A stretch of DNA of 64,000 nucleotides from Warburgia ugandensis (lineage: Eukaryota > Streptophyta > Magnoliopsida > Canellales > Canellaceae): assembly GCA_035236585.1 (NCBI GenBank), contig CP141127.1, positions 46,948,001 through 47,012,000 of the forward strand, read 5' to 3'. The position numbers and the translations under genes were made by a program. The notes beneath the pieces are model-generated. The model was given only the letters and a program-made list of their open reading frames with translations. It had not been told where the DNA came from and did no database searches. Shown here piece by piece: positions 25,043 to 36,524 of this stretch; the stretch's first letter is position 1; every line of letters begins with the position of its first letter.

Positions 25043-25055
25043 CTCTAATACCAAT
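25043..25055 (-). promoter_or_regulatory. Primer-binding site of the gypsy element
   Basis: Minus-strand TGGTATTAGAGCC just inside the 5' LTR, two bases from its end. It matches the tRNA-iMet-type site (TGGTATCAGAGCC) except for one transition. Confidence 0.8.
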
Positions 25056-25546
25056 TGTGACACACTGAGCTTTTATAACATTTTTTTTATAATAATAATA
25101 ATAGTCATAGTCGGGATCCCAAAATAAAAGATTCCATTAATTTTTTTATTAGAATGTTTCCTGAAAACCTCCAGGTGTTATTTTCTTTTTCCAAAACATC
25201 ATGACCATGATTGAAATTATAAATATAAATACACAGTAAACAAAACACATTTCAATTTCAACTTCAAAATCATCAGCTCCTTTATTTTCAAAACAAAAAA
25301 TGTCCAAAACATAATAATAATGTGGCCTCAGGTCTATCCATCATATCATCCCACCTCAATGTCCATCATATGTAATACTATCATAATCAATTCCATAACA
25401 TAAGAGTATACAGTCCATAAAGAAAATCAAATGGTAGTCCTTTTATTAACTCACGTCATGGTCTATCTATCAAAGTAAAGAAATCTCCCACTACTATCAT
25501 GGTCTATCAGTGGTCTTGCCTTTCCTGTTATCACGATTGAGATCTA

Positions 25547-25572
25547 AGGCATTGTAAAACAAAGCAATGCCT
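25547..25572. repeat. Conserved LTR hairpin (gypsy 5' LTR)
   Basis: AGGCATTG at 25547-25554 pairs with CAATGCCT at 25565-25572. On the minus strand it follows GCTTGTTG, as in the L1 copy. Confidence 0.7.
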
Positions 25573-27520
25573 CAACAAGCTATTGCTTGTGTAGGTACAT
25601 AGACATTTAATGTAATAACGATGGAATAAATTGAATAACAGTGCTAATATAAAGAGTAGATCTATCATCTATGAAAATAAAATCATTATAAGCAATTCTA
25701 ACAAAATCTCAAAATATCATATATGATAAAACATGCATCTTATGTGTTTAAAACATGATATGATTCAATGTAAATGAGCATACAATCATAACAGGGCACC
25801 CTAAGGTATGCGGGTCCCATGAGTGTCCCATACACTCGTATAAACAGATAATGAGTGCTCATATCACTCCTCTGAGTGTCGTCATACCCAGGTATACAAC
25901 AATATCTCCATGCTCATCATGCAAGCACACAGAACAAGAGTACAGATCATCATGCCACAGTGGCAACCCTTTAGGGTCTCAACTACCACTGCTCCCCATT
26001 GACACCATAACGGGAGACTTAATGTCCGTCCTCATGGAAAGGCCCGGATCGCTAGTGTGGACTATCCATGTTACCAAACCCCTACTAAATGCCATCTGTG
26101 GGCATGTATCTATCATATCACAATCACATCACAAATCTCGAAGGGTGGGTGGCCGGCCCTACTCCCTCCCAACATGGCATCCACTGGGTGAGAGCACCGA
26201 CGTAAAACCCAAAACACGGACAAACGTATCTCAAAAACTAAGAGCACTCGTGGCTTGCAATCCCCAAGGCATGCCCTTATTTTGAGGTTAGCCTCTAAAA
26301 GGACCAGCCACCAAACCGCCACTATCCTTTCTCATGAAAACCCATCAGTTTCAGTAATGCAATAAAGAAGGATAATTTCTAATTATACATAAATACGGAG
26401 TATCAATCTCATGAAATCATCAATCAAAATCCATTCAATATATTATCAAATTCTAGTATCTATCATAACATAAACTACAGAGTCTCCTAAAATCGTAGAT
26501 TAACTAAACAAATGAAATTTACTCAAAATCAATCATGATACTATGATAATGCAAGGTTTTTAAAATCAAAACATAACATTAAATGTCGTCACCTACCTCG
26601 ATGTGAGATCACTCAACTTAAGTGTATAATCTCCTTATCTTGTATGTTCCGATGTACTTGTCAATACCACAGTACTATTTTGTGTTATGTATTTCATCAT
26701 AAGGGAATTTATGGTTATCCAACCATTAGATAATCCTCTAAGGATTTTAATTATGATTTGGTTCTTAATTTAGTCCCATCTCATGTTCATTTATTCGTTT
26801 TTGTGTGTATCTAATGTTTGTACATTAATCTAACGGTCAGATCATCCTTAGATCAATAATTTTCAAAGATCTAGTTTAGACCAATGGTCTAGATCAATTT
26901 CTAGAATAGTCACACTAATATGCCCTTTAGAACCCTTATTTATTGTCATACTTTATCTCATTGCTCAAGTCTTAAGGCCTGATCATTCTTTGATTAGTCG
27001 ATATTAAGTTATTAATTAATATTTTATAATTTGACTAATTCAAAAGTGCTCAAATATAGGTTTTCAAGCTAAATCTAGGTCCATGTCATCAAGACGATCA
27101 CAACAGATGTTTTTGATCATGATTTGGACCTCTATAGCTCTCAAAATCAAGTTTTTGTGACAATACTTCATAAATTAATATAATTAATTTATAGGGGTCG
27201 GGTGGCCGTTTGCACCAGGTTACACTGGTGCGACACTGGAGCCGGCAGCGGGGAAGACAACTGGAGTCCAATTGTCGCCGATGATCCCATAGGTGCCCAA
27301 ATTTCGTAATTTTTGCACCATTTTTCTCAAAAGTTCATGTAGTTTTCATTTTTAACACCCCTTTTGATTGATTTTGACAAAAACTAAGGTTTTGACTTGA
27401 TTTTTCTCATGTTCCTAAAATTTTTCTAAGTATGGTTTTTCATTAGTTTTGGTGTCACTAGCCGTTGGATCTCCCTCAAACTTAAAGGGTTTGTTCCTAG
27501 GTTTGTCAAGTACCATAAGA

Positions 27521-27523
<3 letters not shown>

Positions 27524-27600
<77 letters not shown>
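27524..27600. repeat. (GA)n microsatellite in the gypsy 5' LTR
   Basis: About 77 bases of pure GA repeat, over twice the length in the 3' LTR. Confidence 0.95.
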
Positions 27601-27602
<2 letters not shown>

Positions 27603-28424
27603 CTATGGGAGGAGGAAGGGAAGCTTTTCCCTTAAACTTTACCCAACCCCCCCCCAGACGATTTCTTTGGTGAAATTGCCGGATCTAATAGAGGCGTGTA
27701 GAAGGGGATTCCGTGATCAAAGTAGCCCCTTGTATTTCGGGCCCCCTCCAAATTACCAATTTGCCCCTCTATCTTTCATGGCTTATAACTTCTCTGTTTG
27801 AGCTCCATTTTCTACATTATTTATGTCGTTGGAATTCTATCGATGCGTACTTTCTAGTTTTTGAGTTTTTAGGACCAATTTCTATGCATAATTTTTTTAA
27901 ATTTAATTTATTTATTTTATCTCTAATTTAAGATTAAAAATTGAGGATATTACATTGATGATCAGTGGGTATGTGTAGAATGGAGAGAATGAAGAAGCTT
28001 TAAACTTATATGGTAGAATGGAGAGCGTGTGACGACCCGGGTTTTCTCATGCATTTTTAAACGCAATAACTAATTCCTAAGGCGGGATGCATCCCTATTT
28101 GAAAACCATTTTATAAAAACCATGCAATGCAGCGAAAAATCTTTAGTTTTAAACTCGTTTTGAAAACTCCGAGTGTCATTTGCTTTCACAACAATTAAAT
28201 TAGTTTTTGAAAAACTTCAGAAATCATAAATGTTTTTCCCCAGGTCTATCCAGTCACAACACATAGCCCAACTATAAATAAATACAAATACATGTCCAAA
28301 GGGTTGAGAGTTTACTTACATGTATAACTGTCTCCTTTTTAATTCACTTGCTCGTAGCACTAATATCTCCTGAGGCGTCGTCTATTTGTGAGTGGAACTA
28401 TCCTAAAAAATGTTAAGGATAGGG

Positions 28425-28443
28425 TGAGTATATACTATACTCA
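28425..28443. repeat. Conserved LTR hairpin (F4)
   Basis: TGAGTATA-TAC-TATACTCA, identical to the F2 copy. Confidence 0.85.
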
Positions 28444-29149
28444 GTAGGAGTCTATGACTACTAGTTTTGCAATGCATGCTATGTTAAAAATCATATGCTC
28501 TTTAAAAACATGTGCATGTTTGAACAAACATGTTCAATATCAATATTAAAAACCACTGTCAAACTGGAATACTGACGACTTCAAGAATAGTATAATCCAA
28601 GTCGAAAGTATCATATGTCATAAACATAATGATATGCATAATATCCTCAACTGAATCCAATTCATGGATATATGGTATGGTCGACCAACCTCATGTCATG
28701 CCATATGCAATGCAAATAAATCCTCAAACCATAGGGTCCAACTATGCCCACGACCTCCCCGCCGTGTGGTCCCCGGGTACCTGAGGACACTCGGTCATAG
28801 CCTCAACGGGGCCTATGACATGTCGACCTAGTGTCGTGACACTAGTGGTAGCCCCCTGTACCACATGCAGTCGACGTAGGGACGTTGCCCTTTTTGGGTG
28901 TGGTACCCATCCACCTAATAGTGGTAGAGGCTGGAGGCCAACCTAAACCTCTCAGCATAGTGCTCACGAGCTCATCAGTCGAAATCATATCAGATCAAAC
29001 CAGGGAAAACCTCTTTTTCAAAACCCATCCTCTTTAGGTCCCTCACAACTGCCTGGCCCTCACAACTGCCTACCCAGCGTCTTTCGGTAACCCTCAAGGA
29101 CATGCAATCTTTTAAGAACTCAATGCTCACAAAATATGCAATATATGCA

Positions 29150-29262
29150 TTTGTTTGCAAAACATATCTATGCATAATATATATGCAATCATTTGCAAAA
29201 CATATATATGCATAATGTATATGCAATTATTTGCAAAACATATCTATGCATAAAGCGTTTAT
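29150..29262. repeat. Variable tandem repeat of about 39 bp in F4
   Basis: Three units containing TTTGCAAAACATATMTATGCATAATATATATGCAA-like sequence. F1 (about 545-630) and F3 (about 19230-19300) have about two, so copy number varies between family members. Confidence 0.7.
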
Positions 29263-31430
29263 CATATGTATGCTGAATTAAGTCATGCTAAACAAGTTAT
29301 ATAATTTGTACTTAAAACATGCATAAAACAATCATGACTCTTTAAAAAAAGTCTAATAGTGATAGAGCACCTACCTCAAAGTCTCTTGGAGTCGTGTCCT
29401 TTAGCGCTCAACCCGTCCCTGGGTCTCATTTATAAACTCCTGGGTATGAATGGATACAAGGAGTCCTTATTAATTTTAATCTATTAGACCGCTAAATCTA
29501 CTATTTAGGGTCAATGGTCCTTGCCTAATTCATTGCCAGGCTAGATCCTATGACATGGATCTACTTTCCAATATTTAAACTCTGTAATTTATCCTTTAAT
29601 CCTAATTTTTAAAGTCTCATTGGGTCTGCGTGTCCTAGTTCCCAGGACACCCGTGCATCATGGTTGGACTGCGACCACCTCACGTGCGTGTGCGCCTAAA
29701 GGCTGTGCCAGAGACCTCATTTTGCACACGCACATGCATGCTGAAGTGACACGCTATGACGTGCATCATCACACGGACGCACCTTTTAGCATGGCGCGTC
29801 TTAGCTCCCAGGGCACCCCATGCATCCTAGTCGAGCCAGGACCCGTGCCCCATATCGCGCACGTACCCGAAGGCCGCACCTAGGACAGTGTTCGCACATG
29901 CACAAGCATGCCTAAACAACCTGCTATGACGCGCGTCCTGGATGACCTCGTGCGAACACACCTTGGCATTAGTCAAAATGTGCCTTGGCTCCCGGGCCGC
30001 CCATGCATCCCGGTCGAGCCTAGACTGTTCCTGGGACGCACTGAGGCCATGCCCATACACAGTCACGTGCCCTCATGCATAGTGGTCTTCCTGGGATGTC
30101 GTGTTCGTGCACAGCCGGCTAGAACCGGTCTTGGGGCGTTTTTCGGCCAGGAATTTCGGTTGGAAAACGGCTGGATCTAGCCTGAGAGGAGGAAAAAAAC
30201 AAAAAAGGAAAGGAGAATGGCTTACCTAGGTAGCCTGGGGAGTGCCCATTGCCGGTGATGGAACCCCATTCCCATCTAAAACCCTATCTCGTTGGATTTC
30301 TGTGTTTGTCCGAACCCACGAAGGGGAAAACCCCAATGTCAGACCAGAACAAGAGGAGAGAGGGGAATGGGGAGACGGGAACGGGATGGGCGGCCTGACT
30401 TAGACTTGGCCATTGCCGAAAAATGCAAAAAGATGGGTTTCCAGTTTTTGCCTAAAACCCAGTCCAAAAATGCCGAAAAATCACATTTTTTGGAGAGGGG
30501 GATTGGGGCTTTTTATAGGGGGAAGGCGATGCCCCTCAATGGCGATGCCGCTCTTTCCCCTGGGGTTTTCTAGAGAAATCATGAATAAGGGTTTTTTGGA
30601 GGGTTCTTGAGGTTGAAGACGACAAGGGGTGCCATTATCAAAACGGCCCCCTGCGTTCTAGAAATACCCCTATCTTTAAATTTCTATAACTTCTTCATAC
30701 GAACTTTGTTTTGGGTGATTTTTGAGGCGTTGTATTCCATTTTTCGAGTATAATCTAATGGTACCAAGTTCCTTAAAAATTCCTTTGTTTACTATTTTTT
30801 TAACTCAGTTCATTTCCTATAGAATGTCCAATTTTTGTTAAAAATAGTGTAAATTGCTCGGGCATTACAGAGCGAGGGTCTTTTTCCTAATGAGGTAACA
30901 ATGGCTAATATTCTTAGAGCTTATTCTAGCCTTGTAGCTTTGGAATAGGGGAGACAAATCCATGCTCGTGTGGTCAAATATGGACTTGGTTTGGAAGTCT
31001 TGATCACCAATACTCTAACAACTATGTATGCAAAGTGTGGGAACCTCAATGATAGCAGCACCATCTTTAGAAGAATGCCTAGTAGGGATATTGTTTCTTG
31101 GAATTCAATGATATCAAGTCTATCTCTCAATGGGCATGGTAGCAAAGCTTTAGAACTCTTTGATGAGATGTAGTTAGAAGGCGCAAAGTCAAATTCTGGC
31201 ACATTTGTTAACATTCTTTCTACTTGTAGCCATATGGGCTTGGTCGATAAAGGTTGGTCGTACTTCAAGTCAATGCTTGACGATCATGGAATAGTTCTTA
31301 AGATTGATCACTATGCTTGTATGGTTGATGTTCCAAGTCGAGCTGGGAAACTTGAGGAATCTAAGGATTTCATTGAATTTGCCCCCATGGATCATGGCAT
31401 GTGCTTATGTCATATTTTGTAGCTATTTGT

Positions 31431-31680
31431 GCTCAGCAGCTATTACTTCAAACACATTCTTAGTTGTGTGAGGATATCAAGAATCCAAAAAAGAGTAGTT
31501 GGCTGTCTTTAAAGACATTGTTCCTTTTGAGGTTGTGGTCCATGATATTTCCATGCTCTGACTTCCACCACGTTGTCATGACACCTGCAATCCTTTGAAT
31601 GTATTGAAGTGCACGGGGTCAATTGTGAAGAAGAGGGCGATTAAAGCTACTGGAATCCGATGAATGCGTCACATGAGGTA
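31431..31680. other. Unassigned segment between the PPR fragment and the L2 3' part
   Basis: The PPR similarity ends at MDHGMCL. The following 250 bases have one frame with few stops (DIVPFEVVVHDISML and nearby) but no family I recognise. It could be degraded PPR tail, another captured gene piece, or LTR sequence. Confidence 0.3.
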
Positions 31681-32899
31681 GGTGAAAATTTAAGAAGCAT
31701 GACCAAATAATAAGATTCATGTTTTAAAATGATCTTATTCCTTACTATGAAAGTTACAACATGGAAATAGTATAATTGTCATTAAATGTGCTATGTAGGG
31801 TGAATGATGAAAATTAGTTATTTAAAATGATGTCATGCTTATAATTCATGCTTAATGTGCACCTACTATCTAACAAACATGATTAGGACTTGTACACCTT
31901 ATATGATTGTGAAATTACATTTATGGTGCATGGGTACCATGTTAGTATTTGTCATGTATGAGTTTAGGTTTGTAGGGTACATCCTTGGTGGATTGTCACC
32001 GAATAAGTGAGGATGTTATTCTTGTTATGAAATATGTGAACAGGCAATTTGCTTGCTATTATGATTATTTTACATCCGGGCATAGAGGACTAAGAGTTTT
32101 GTTTTATATAGGCATAGGCCTGGGGGTGCTATGCTAGGGAGGTTATGAGGGTTTGGCCACCCACTTCCCAAAATTTGATTATATGATGATACCTTGCCCT
32201 ATGAGAGGCTAAAAGTCGAGTGGGGCAATTATGGGAAGGCCCCATTGTGAAATTCCTGTCGCCCCATATGCGCAGTGACACAATATTTTCCATAGTGGTA
32301 TTAGTGGTGAATAGGGCAGTTATCTAAGCGCTAGTACCGATCAAACTGCAACATAGTAATCCTTATGTTTGCATGCACTATGGTGCTTATATTATGGAAT
32401 TATGAGATGCCTTATATGATGTGGCATGATGATATGCCTTATATTGTTTTTCTAGCAGTGGCTAGAGGATTGTGGACCCTGTATAGTGAGGGGCATGAGG
32501 ATTATATTGATATACCAGCAGAGGCTGGATGACTATGAACCCCACATGATGAGGGGTATGATTCTGAAACCTAGTATAGTCTGAGAGTAGTTTCATATAT
32601 GTTTTCATATGGGTTAATGAATGGGTAGATTTGTTATGCAGAGTATGGTTCATGGAAATGAAGTATTTTATTCTAATGATAAATAATAAGTAAAGATATT
32701 TGATTTATCAATGAAATTATTGATAATTACGAAAACATGTAGATATTTGGTTTACAAATGGATTATTGAGATATGAAATGTATTGTAAATTCAATTTAAC
32801 ATAATTGCTATGGAAATGAATATTCTAATTAAAGTGAAATAATTAATCTACATTTAAATCTAACATGCATTGTTAAACTCCCCTACCAAGCACAGCCTG

Positions 32900-32938
32900 C
32901 TGAGATATTGTAAATGTTTTATGTTTACAATATCTCAG
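32900..32938. repeat. Conserved LTR hairpin (L2), perfect 15-bp stem
   Basis: CTGAGATATTGTAAA at 32900-32914, a 9-base loop, and its exact reverse complement at 32924-32938. Preceded by CCCTACCAAGCACAGC, as in L1. About 400 bases from the LTR end. Confidence 0.9.
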
Positions 32939-33337
32939 ATACAGATAAACAGGAGAAGGCATATACAACAAGAGGAATCCAGCAACCATACTCCTGCAAT
33001 TAGGTATACACTTTATTTAAAGCTTTTGTATTGTGTAGCTAGTGATTTGAATTGTGATATTGGACATTTAATATAATATTTATAGGGGCTGTGTAATTGA
33101 ACCACTAGATGCGTCCTGTTTTTAAGAAATGCATGTCTATCTTCTACAAAAACTATATATATATATATATGTATATGTATATATATATGTATAGTGTGAG
33201 CATGAAGGTGACATCCGGGTTTTTGGAAAAATGAATTTCAAAGTAAAATCTTCTGCTATTTTGAATTTAAAATTTTAGAGTGACCACCTTTTGAAAATAA
33301 ATGCAAAAACTTTTATTGGAAAATCCGGGGTGTCACA

Positions 33338-36180
33338 AAGTATGAGAAGATACATGCGTATCCCAATGATTGTATTTTGTATAGGAAGGAGCACAAGGAT
33401 AAAACTACATGCCCAACTTATGGATAGTCAAGATGAAAGTTAAAGAAGATATCAACTGAGACAGTTATAAACGTTCCTGCAAAGGTTCTATGGTACTTCC
33501 CCCCCATTCCAAGGTTCAAAGGACTATTTCATATAATAGAAACAGCAAAGATATTAGTATGGTAAGCCAAGGATAGAGAAGCTAATAGATTTTCACTCCA
33601 TCTAGCAGATAGCCCAGCATGGAAGCTTGTAGACTTCATGTGGCCTAATTTTAGTGAGGAACCTAGAAACCTACAACTGGTATTATTTGTGTATTATTTG
33701 CAAATGGGATTAATCCTCATGGTTCTATGAGCAATAAGTGTAGTTGTTGGCCCATTATATTAGTTTGTTACAACCTCCCACCACCTCTATGCATGAAGAG
33801 GAAGTTCATGATGCTAAGTATATTGATATCGGGTCCAAAGCAACTATGGAATGATGTTGATGTGTACCTGTCTCCCTTGATCGATGATCTTGAGACATTA
33901 TGGGATGTATGCGTTGAAGCTTATGATGCATATAGGAAATAGTCGTTCACTAAAGCCTACACTTTTGTGAACAATAAGCTATTTCTCTGCGCACAGTAAT
34001 TTGTCTGGATGCATCGTGAAGGGATACAATACTTGCCCTATGTGTAGTGATCAAACATGTGTTGTATGACTTAAACATGGTAGAAAAATGTCATTCCATC
34101 GGCACAAAGGATAGTTGCGTAGAGACCTTCCATATCATTTTAAAAAGGAAAAAATTTAATGGAAGCGTAGAGACAAGGATACCTCCAAAGATGTTGACAG
34201 GAAGACAAGTATTGGAGCAGGTTGTAAATATTAATGTCTTGTGTTAAAAGATGAAATCAAGCAAACATGTCGGTGAAAATAATTGTAGAAGCTATTGGAA
34301 GAAGAAATCAATATTCTTTTAGCTGGCATACTAAAAATCACTGCATCTACATCATGTGCTTAATGTCATGCACATTGAGAAGTATGTGTATGAAAGCCTA
34401 ATTAGTGCCTTGCTTAATATCTTAAGAAAAAAGACAGATGGACTTGCAGCTTGAATGGATCTTATGAAGATGGGTTTGAAGAGGAGGTTGCATTTAAAGG
34501 ATAAGGGTAGTTGAGGAACATAACTACCTAAGGAAAATTATACGCTCGATAGAGAGGAGAGGATAATAATATGTAAAACCCTATTCAAGGTCAAAGTCCC
34601 AGACGGCTACTCTTCAAACTTTAAAAACATTGTCTTCATGGACAAGCTGAAATTGTTGGGGATGAAGTCCCACAATTGCCATGCATTGATGTATCAAATC
34701 TTGCCCATAGCAATATGTGTAGTGTTATCGAACAAAGTTAGGGGAGCTATTATAAGATTTTACTACTTCTTTAATGCTTTGTCCAAGGAGGTGGTAGATG
34801 GTTTAAAATTACATGAAATTCAAGGTCTTCTAATGAAAACCTTATGCGAACTTGAGCCAATCTTCCCATGAACCTTCTTTGACATCAGGGTACACTTAAT
34901 AGTGCACCTCATTGATGAGTTTGTACTCTATGAACTTGTTTACTTGCGATGGATGTACCCATTTGAGAGGTATTTAAAAATTTTAAAAGGGTATGTATGT
35001 AATCACAATTGACCAAAGGGGTGTATAGCGAAATGTTACATTGCAGCAGAAGCAGTGGAGTTTTGCACAGAGTATTTAGCAAGAGTGGATGCAATTGGAA
35101 TCCGAAGAAAGAAACAATCATTTGTATTTCATGATCTCAAACTTGGAAAACACTATAAAGTGGTCATGTATTGATTGTTGACTATAAAGAATGGGACCAA
35201 GCACATCTTTATGTGTTGCGAAATGTTGATGAACTCCAACCATACGTTGAGTAAGTTGATCATGCATGCACTTATGTAAAATTTAATTGTTGATGGTTAT
35301 ATTTCTTTGATCTCTTTATTAATTTGTGTGTGTGTGTGTGTGTAGTGAACACATGGATGTACTCAAGGCAAACAATCCAAGTTATGCAAAGAAACATAAG
35401 TGGCTACAATTTGAACATTGTTGTATTTTCAGTAATTGGCAGGGTAAGAATGTAAAGTGAAAGAATCGTCAATTAATATTAATAAACTATATTATGTATA
35501 TATATAATCTTATAATCCTACTTAATATGTGTATACACAGATTCAAGATCAATGAGAAGTAGTAGGTAACGATATATCTGAAACCTTGGGTTGGATGGCA
35601 ATGAGACCACTACTAGAAGTAATAAAATATGCCAGATATGTCATCAATGGTTATCGCTTTTACATAAAAGACTATGATAACTCAAGAGTGCAACATAATA
35701 TTGGAGTTAACATTGTTACCAGTGCTACTTTATTTTCTAGTTCAAAGATAACAAGCCAACAGTGGAAAATGATATTTATTATGGGGTTATAAGAGAGATA
35801 TGGACCTTGGATTATACTTTCAGAACTATGGTTGTGTTTAAGTGCAATTCGGTGGAACATGACAAAGACAACATCAAGACTAATGCCCTTGGATTGACAT
35901 TGGTTGGCCTTCATAGGATTGGCTATAAAAATTATCAATTTATTTTGGAATCTCAAGCAAAACAAGTATTTTACATGTAAGATGAATGTGATAAGAGATG
36001 GTCAACTATTTTATCATCCTATTCGAAGAATTTTTATGTTGAAGACAACCTAGGAGATACTAAAATATATTACCTTCTATTACCAAAACAATCCCATCAT
36101 TCGAAGTAGTACTTTGTGAGAATGAAGATTATGTGTGTGACAGTGGTGAGGAGGGTGCTTAGGTTTGAAAACTATATGTA
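33338..36180 (+). pseudogene. TNP2-type CACTA transposase, main segment (CACTA-1)
   Basis: Continues the gene interrupted at 15048. Recognisable in order: KVLWYFPPIPRFK and a DSPAWKLVDFMWPNF stretch; the core transposase region with SCWPIILVCYNLPP, LISGPKQLWNDVDVYLSPLI and EAYDAYRK (33727-33942); a KLLGMKSHNCHALMYQILPI segment (34638-34871, DUF4218-like); and a C-terminal RYVINGYRFYIKDYD then GLTLVGLHRIGYKNYQFIL, ESQAKQVFY segment (35586-35980, DUF4216-like). About 35290-35540 appears to be an intron (GT repeat, AT-rich). Frames change repeatedly and stops are frequent. The minus-strand CACTA-2 copy is parallel. Confidence 0.9.
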
Positions 36181-36413
36181 GTTGGGGGTATGTGGATTGT
36201 ATTAGTGAGTTGCAATATATATAATTCCATATTTATAATTAGATCTTTTGTTGTGAGCTATATGGATTGATAAGTGAGCTATAAGTGTGTACAAAGAATG
36301 CATGAATCAATGTTGACTATTATAAAAAATTTGGTTTCATTGTGTATTAATTATTAGATATTGTCAAGTACTAACATAATATATGTATATATTTTTAATT
36401 AAAAATAATTTAT

Positions 36414-36524
36414 AAAGCCGTTAGTATAAACGACTTAAAAGCTATTACTTTTAAAATCATTTAGTGCTAAACTACTTTAAAAATAAAGACTTTTGAAGTC
36501 ATTTATATGTAAACAACTTCATTA
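36414..36524. repeat. Internal CACTA-1 repeats after TNP2
   Basis: Several GACTTTTGAAGTC and CTACTTTAAAA-type cores like the subterminal arrays, but placed between the two transposon genes. Confidence 0.55.

Larger units (their letters stand above)
16396..27954 (-). mobile_element. Ty3/gypsy chromovirus-type LTR retrotransposon, minus strand, decayed
   Basis: Order on the minus strand: 5' LTR (27954-25056), primer-binding site, gag with zinc knuckle, protease, reverse transcriptase, RNase H, integrase, a chromodomain-like C-terminus, polypurine tract and 3' LTR (17637 leftward). The order RT-RH-INT and the chromodomain point to a chromovirus, most like the Tekay/Del group. The coding region has many stops. 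F3 is inserted between integrase and chromodomain. The 3' LTR is recognisable only to about 16396, so its distal 1.8 kb is missing. The right flank is TTGAT (27955-27959); no reliable left TSD is found. Confidence 0.88.
25056..27954 (-). repeat. Gypsy 5' LTR, complete (2.9 kb)
   Basis: Begins TGTAATATCC at 27954 and ends ...GTGTGTCACA at 25056 next to the primer-binding site. The proximal 1.1 kb matches the truncated 3' LTR. It contains the GA microsatellite (27524-27600) and a hairpin at 25547-25572 with the AAGC..TTGTTGAGG flank shared with L1. Confidence 0.88.
28028..30869 (-). repeat. F4: solo LTR of the F family inside the PPR fragment
   Basis: The minus-strand start at 30869 reads TGTAATGCCCG; the end at 28028 reads GGGTCGTCACA. 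The TSD GAGCG is perfect (28023-28027, 30870-30874). It shares its whole layout with F2 but lacks the minisatellite segment. It has a TATA-like box at 30510-30517 (minus strand TATAAAAA) and a hairpin at 28425-28443. No internal retroelement genes. Confidence 0.94.
27955..31430 (+). pseudogene. PPR protein fragment (PLS/E type), split by F4
   Basis: Two coding parts, 27955-28027 and 30870-31430, join across F4 at the GAGCG TSD. Part one reads MISGYV-stop-NGENEEALNL YGRM, a PPR repeat. Part two continues with a PNEVTMANILRAYSSL repeat, then GRQIHARVVKYGLGLEVLI, TMYAKCGNLNDSSTIFRRMP, DIVSWNSMISSLSLNGHGSK, and an E-type end (DHYACMVDVPSRAGKLEESK, ...MDHGMCL). From memory it resembles the Arabidopsis At2g33680 type; this was not searched. 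PPR proteins bind organellar RNA. Stops at the expected Q of the first repeat, after VALE and after DEM show it is dead. N-terminal repeats and the tail after MCL are absent. Confidence 0.88.
15049..33337 (+). repeat. L2: long LTR element with TSD AAGTA, split by a gypsy element and holding a PPR fragment
   Basis: It begins TGTAACAACCC at 15049 and ends GGGGTGTCACA at 33337. AAGTA flanks both sides (15044-15048, 33338-33342), and removing the block restores the CACTA-1 transposase frame. The 5' part (15049 to about 16390) has the layout of L3 and L4: a GTTTGCT..AATC..GG segment, GGGCCCCACTTG, then GGTACCCCCTCCC and an AATCTATTCT segment. The 3' part (about 31680-33337) matches the 3' end of L1. 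Between them lie a minus-strand gypsy element, a PPR gene fragment and F4. A short lysine-rich frame starts at 15691 (MAKRKNES...) and stops after 18 codons; I cannot assign it. Confidence 0.75.

Noticed and set aside
27449-27673. Open frame encoding a long Arg-Glu repeat
   Set aside because: It is only the translation of the GA microsatellite in the gypsy LTR.
33727-33942. Independent small gene
   Set aside because: It is the conserved core of the broken TNP2 transposase, continuous with flanking TNP2 similarity in other frames.
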